Assembly (NCBI GenBank): GCA_900404475.1 | Contig: OUQQ01000659.1 | Coordinates: 1-10,783, forward strand | Direction of reading: 5' to 3' | DNA: 10,783 nt | Source: Spongospora subterranea | Taxonomy: Eukaryota; Endomyxa; Phytomyxea; Plasmodiophorida; Plasmodiophoridae | Part shown: piece by piece, positions 7,466 through 10,783 of the stretch | How the letters are laid out: every line of letters begins with the position of its first letter | How positions within the stretch are numbered: the first letter of the stretch is position 1 | Program-made: the position numbers and the translations under genes | Notes under the pieces: generated by a model | What the model was told of the DNA's origin: nothing | What the model saw: only the letters and a program-made list of their open reading frames with translations | Databases searched by the model: none

Positions 7466-8367
7466 TCAGCAAAAATCATCGCTACCGTCGTCAGATTCGT
7501 CGTCATCATCTTCATCATCGTCATCCTCTCGCTGGAGCACCTGTCTTAGTCGGCGAACTTCATCATCAGATAATGGTTTATGCAGTTCTGGATCACCACT
7601 ATGTTCCAGTATCCAATTAAGAGCATTGTCAAACTCAAACCTTGACCAAAGCGTCAAAATTGCGAAAGAAACGTCGGTTAGGTGACTGTATTTACCTGTG
7701 CAACAACAACGCTTTAAAAGACGCTGCTCGGCTGAACCCCATTTTCTGTGAATTATATAACTAATAATGAAAACATCAATTGTCGATGGATCTTACCTCT
7801 AACTGACTGATGCATTTCTCTTCATCCTTCGGTTGAGCCGATATTCTGTATTCATCTCGCGCCGAAAAGTGATTCCTCGTTAGCCATCCTAACAGCCTTT
7901 GCACATTGTTCGGATTGTCGGCGCTAAGTAGCTACGAGTGAAGAACTTAGTTCTGACCAGCACGCGTAACTGTTGACAACATCTACATTATTTCTGGAAA
8001 GGGCTTGATCGATCCTGCTTTGCCCAAGCTGTTCCAGCTGGCTGTGCACCCGATGGTCGCTACCGTTGAGAATTTCAGGAAGTTGCAACTCTCGAGACAT
8101 CTTTGAAAACGGTTTCCTTGATTTTGGCAGTGGTTGAGATAGTAAAAACACGATTTTATCTCCACTGCTAACTCCAGCTGCCCTTAGCGACAAATCTGTC
8201 CTTGCCAGAACAGCGCCATTGTGCCACAATTGCAGACAATCCGCAGCAATGGGAAGCCGCAGTGTTTTCACAAGCGCCGATCGGAAATCGGCGACCGAGG
8301 TAGTGCCGTTATTGAGCGAGACCGGGCAAACAGCTCCACTAAGACTATGAGCCATTACCGAGAACAT
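7466..8367 (-). CDS. UBAC1: UBAC1-like protein (UBL + UBA, acidic tail)
   Basis: Four exons in coding order: 8367-7958 (or ending at 7964), 7923-7797, 7745-7696 and 7640-7466; 253 residues (251 with the other donor). UBAC1 (KPC2) is the ubiquitin-binding partner of the KPC1 E3 ligase that promotes p27 turnover. An N-terminal ubiquitin-like domain covers about 5-75 (LQLWHNGAVLARTDLSLRAA). A UBA domain starts at KMGFSRAASFKALLLHRFEF (180-199) and continues ALNWILEHSGDPELHKPL, close to the human MGFPENRATKALQLNHM and AMEWLIEHAEDPTIDTPL. Skipping the two introns around that exon is what restores the UBA. The human second UBA and STI1-type end are missing; instead the chain ends in about 18 residues of Asp/Glu (234-251). 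The first intron (34 or 40 nt) is the shortest here and the least certain junction. The start may be Met1 or Met5. It lies 205 bp downstream of DNALI1 on the same strand. Confidence 0.85.
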
Positions 8368-8572
8368 GCTGAAAATTGCTTTCTGTACTGAGGAGAATGG
8401 TCAAGAGGTGGTACAGCCGCCGCACAGTAAGGACAGCAACGCAACGGTACATTTGGCGATACACTATCGAATGCGGCCTCTATTTGCCAACTGGCACCTT
8501 TCCACCCACCGCAAATGGTGGAAACAACTGGGCGATTTATCACAGACTCTGCGTATCAGAAAATAGAAACGA

Positions 8573-9434
8573 TCATTTACTCATGGATAAGTGTTTTTCC
8601 AGTTCGTCCTTAAGTGCTTGATTATGCTGTCTGAGAAGGTTTATCTCCTCTTTATGCTTGCGTTCGTCATCATCCCACTGCTCTTGGCTTTTCTTTTCCA
8701 GCTGGACACATTTTGCAGACATGTCAGACACGGATTGTTCTAATTCGGTAAGTTCGAGCTGCAGCGAGTTGATCTTTTCCCCCATTTCAGCCTAAATTCA
8801 ATCACATCAAAGCTACTAACTCATGGTGATTCACGAATAATTTCTGGACCTTTTTCTGCTCTGACTGCAAAGCCTTTCTCATCCCAAACGCTATACTGCT
8901 TTCGTAAAGTGTCTGATACACGGCCATCGTCATACGAATTTCGTCCCTCACACGAAGTAGTAATAGACCTCGTTCGCCACAGTTTATGGTGAGTTCCCGA
9001 ATGAGTTCGTCTGCGGATTCTGGTTAGCCGGCCCGATATATTGTCGCGAGGCATACCAAAACATTGAGCATAGAGCTCTTCTCGTATTGGGCATATTCCT
9101 GTTTCGCGAGCCTGTCTTTGACTGAGCTTCTTATCTAGCTGATCTTGCAGGCTGATCACATCTAATCGTGTGGCTGGGTTTGAAGAGACATATTGCACCC
9201 AGAGCTGTCCATCTTCAGTCCATTCCCTAAAAAAATACCAACCGTTTGATCGACAAGCAGAAACACAGAGTTGAAGGAAAAGGACCTTGGTGGCAGAATG
9301 GAGTTGAGGATGTCCTCAGTCGGGGTCAGCTGGCTCTTCTTCCCTGGGGAAGGGTGATATTTCCCGCGAGTCTCTTTGGTCGTACTGACCAATAACGGAT
9401 TGTTATACTTGACAAGTGTCTGTTGCCCTTGCAT
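8573..9434 (-). CDS. DNALI1: Axonemal dynein light intermediate chain DNALI1 (p28)
   Basis: Four exons in coding order: 9434-9286, 9226-9057, 9010-8850 and 8791-8573, with introns of 59, 46 and 58 nt; 232 residues (human about 258). DNALI1, p28 in Chlamydomonas, is a light chain of single-headed inner-arm dyneins in motile cilia and flagella. Recognisable blocks run the whole length. LVKYNNPLLVS lies near the N-terminus, and EDILNSILPPREW around 40-52. RQARETGICPIREELYAQCF (87-106) is followed by DELIRELTINCGERGLLLLR (107-126). VRDEIRMTMAVYQTLYESS and IAFGMRKALQSEQKK follow. The rest (about 150-232) is a charged coiled coil ending LRQHNQALKDELEKHLSMSK. These match the vertebrate protein closely with only short gaps. 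The ATG at 9434 is preceded in frame by a stop at 9447-9449. The start faces TSEN15 across about 260 bp. Confidence 0.97.
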
Positions 9435-9694
9435 TGAGGCTAACGGTTACCAGGAAGTACTCGATGACAGAGAAGTTGCCCAATCAGTTTCCACAGATGA
9501 TAAACCACCTGTGTAGCTACCGCTATTGAGCAAGTAGAATACTCGGCACAGAAACAATGGACAAGAAATGCACCGAATCTGAATACACGAGCACATGACG
9601 GCGGCAATGGTGTTTATAGAAAGTGCAAAAATTAGGCGATTCCAACTCACAAGGCCCGCAATCCCACGGAGAGACGGATTCTGTTTTGCGCGTC
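9435..9694. promoter_or_regulatory. Divergent promoter region of DNALI1 and TSEN15
   Basis: About 260 bp between two genes that point away from each other, so it must contain both start regions. A TTTGCGCG element near 9684-9692 resembles an E2F-type site, but it lies close to the TSEN15 ATG and one match this short is weak. No clear TATA box. Confidence 0.4.
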
Positions 9695-10153
9695 ATGATG
9701 AACGATTGCTCGCTATTGGTAGGCGATTCTGCACAGTTCACCGAACAGTACTCCAAATATTTTGAATCGGCGCAAAGCCTGTACATTGTGTACAGCGACC
9801 TGCTGTTGTCAAAAAAATGGCACAGCCTAAACGTCGTCGATGTTCCTGGAATAAAATCATATGTGATTACTGGTTGCGCCTTCGAACAGGTAATTTATAT
9901 ATACTTTGTACTTAATATGCCTGGGATTAACTTTGATCAGGAAGAAGTTCAGGCAGTGATTCCATTCAAAGTGGATCAGTCTCTTTCGTCTCAGCAGATC
10001 CACCTAACCATAGATGCTATCTGTGATCAATTTTGTTCAACGATCCCCTCATGTACATTGGCCTTTGTAGATTTTGATTCCACCCTGTCTTATTTTGAAT
10101 TCACCTCGGGTTTGAGCCATTCGGATCCGGTTTCCAAAGTTCCCGCACCATGA
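9695..10153 (+). CDS. TSEN15: tRNA-splicing endonuclease subunit Sen15
   Basis: Two exons, 9695-9889 and 9941-10153, with a 51-nt intron; 135 residues from the ATG at 9695. TSEN15 is a structural, non-catalytic subunit that pairs with TSEN34 in the complex that cuts introns from pre-tRNAs. [20 protein letters not shown] matches human [40 protein letters not shown] matches GLQTVVPTPITASLSHNRI, and [20 protein letters not shown] with HSDP matches [20 protein letters not shown] with LPDP. The intron (GTAATT..GATCAG) is a multiple of three without a stop, so unspliced reading would insert 17 residues; the family alignment shows these are extra. The frame stays open upstream to a stop at 9617, so an earlier exon or start is possible; 9695 and 9698 are the first two ATGs. 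Confidence 0.9.
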   Translation: [152 protein letters not shown]

Positions 10154-10309
10154 TTCTTTATACAACTGAGATTGACTAAATCCCGATTAATGGCATGCGG
10201 GCGATCACCATCATAAATTTACACCAAATGGTCCAGGTTAATCCCCATAAATCAATAAGTTTGTATTGAATGCGCCATGCGTAAATATCGATTTTTAAAA
10301 AAGTGTTGA
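10154..10309. other. Convergent 3' gap between TSEN15 and UBE2M
   Basis: Only 156 bp separate the two stop codons, so both 3' UTRs and termination sites must fit or overlap here. I see no canonical AATAAA on either strand; CAATAAG at about 10254-10260 is the nearest variant on the plus strand. Confidence 0.4.
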
Positions 10310-10783
10310 TTAAACAAACATATTTCGAGGGAACTGGACTCCTTGAACAACTCCTCCTCGTAATGATAACTTAACATTATTTTCGAAAGTAGATATATCG
10401 TTTCGCATTATTTCAGCAGCACCTTGATTTAACGGATCTGCCGGATTGGGATCCAATAGTAAAAAAATAAGCCCATGAACAACGTTTTGCACATTTAAAA
10501 CAGGTCTCCACGATTCCTTCAAGATATTCAAGCAGACAGCGCCTTGCAAATCGATATTTGGATGCCAAATCTGGTTCAATGAAATCAAAAATAATCGATG
10601 GCCAAAAGACACAAACCCGTGTACCTTTTCCAAACACCTGACTTTTGGCGGCTTATACGGATACTGGTCGCTAACTTCAAAAGCAAACGTATATCGTGCG
10701 CCCTTCCAGTACCCTGCATCTGGTTGGATCACGACTGAAAAATTCATAAGATCATCTTTGTCGGGCAGATTCAGCTTGCAGTT
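10310..10783 (-). CDS. UBE2M: NEDD8-conjugating enzyme UBE2M/Ubc12, C-terminal part (runs off right edge)
   Basis: Two exons are visible, 10783-10625 (continuing beyond the window) and 10570-10310, with a 54-nt intron; 139 residues. Ubc12 takes NEDD8 from the NAE1-UBA3 E1 and passes it to cullins, switching on cullin-RING ligases. The UBC fold is clear. NLPDKDDLMNF opens the visible part, then YPYKPPKVRC and the HPNID motif just after the junction. The catalytic cysteine is in GAVCLNIL, followed by ESWRPVL and LDPNPADPLNQGAAE. The end NNVKLSLRGG fits the human NVQRSMRGG. These blocks fit UBE2M rather than UBE2F, whose active-site segment reads differently. The missing N-terminus, which carries the E1-docking tail, lies right of the window. 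The intron is a stop-free multiple of three; retained, it would insert 18 residues just before HPN. Confidence 0.97.
   Translation of the reverse strand, partial: NCKLNLPDKDDLMNFSVVIQPDAGYWKGARYTFAFEVSDQYPYKPPKVRCLEKVHGFVSFGHRLFLISLNQIWHPNIDLQGAVCLNILKESWRPVLNVQNVVHGLIFLLLDPNPADPLNQGAAEIMRNDISTFENNVKLSLRGGVVQGVQFPRNMFV

Overview
This window is nuclear DNA from a eukaryote, most likely a small-genome animal. Nearly every gene is cut into short exons by GT..AG introns. I could place 24 introns by keeping recognisable proteins in frame. Most are 46-65 nt; the extremes are about 34-40 nt and 112 nt. Nine genes are packed into 10.8 kb, with intergenic gaps often of 150-300 bp. An axonemal dynein light chain (DNALI1) implies motile cilia or flagellated sperm, which argues against a typical nematode despite the nematode-like compactness. 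Appendicularians, orthonectids, dicyemids, dwarf annelids or another compact ciliated lineage fit better. I cannot name the species.

Layout from left to right. (1) 1-503, minus: the 5' part of a secreted, Lys/Glu-rich protein running off the left edge. (2) 808-1369, plus: a five-exon CENP-S/MHF1 histone-fold gene; its second intron is unusually long and holds a perfect 13-bp hairpin. (3) 1530-2470, plus: a calcineurin-B-homologous (CHP-type) EF-hand protein. (4) 2471-3037: a convergent intergenic gap with an 88-nt imperfect hairpin. (5) 3038-6022, minus: a nine-exon tau-tubulin-kinase-like Ser/Thr kinase of 848 residues with an AT-hook and a basic C-terminus. (6) About 6435-7042, plus: an unrecognised gene, Cys-rich in its last exon, followed by a diverged partial duplicate. 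(7) 7466-8367, minus: a UBAC1-like UBL+UBA protein with an acidic tail. (8) 8573-9434, minus: DNALI1. (9) 9695-10153, plus: TSEN15, a tRNA-splicing endonuclease subunit. (10) 10310-10783, minus: the C-terminal three quarters of UBE2M/Ubc12, the NEDD8-conjugating enzyme, running off the right edge.

The genes do not form one pathway. They are unrelated housekeeping and signalling functions: kinetochore/DNA repair, Ca2+-dependent exchanger regulation, protein kinase, ubiquitin/NEDD8, cilia and tRNA splicing. UBAC1 and UBE2M both belong to ubiquitin-type pathways but are not adjacent. I found no CRISPR array, tRNA, rRNA, complete transposon or virus. I found no new multi-gene system. The most unusual items are the AT-hook kinase, the two hairpins, the duplicated segment beside the unknown gene, and the extreme intron economy. 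All exon junctions come from reading frame and remembered family alignment, not from transcripts.
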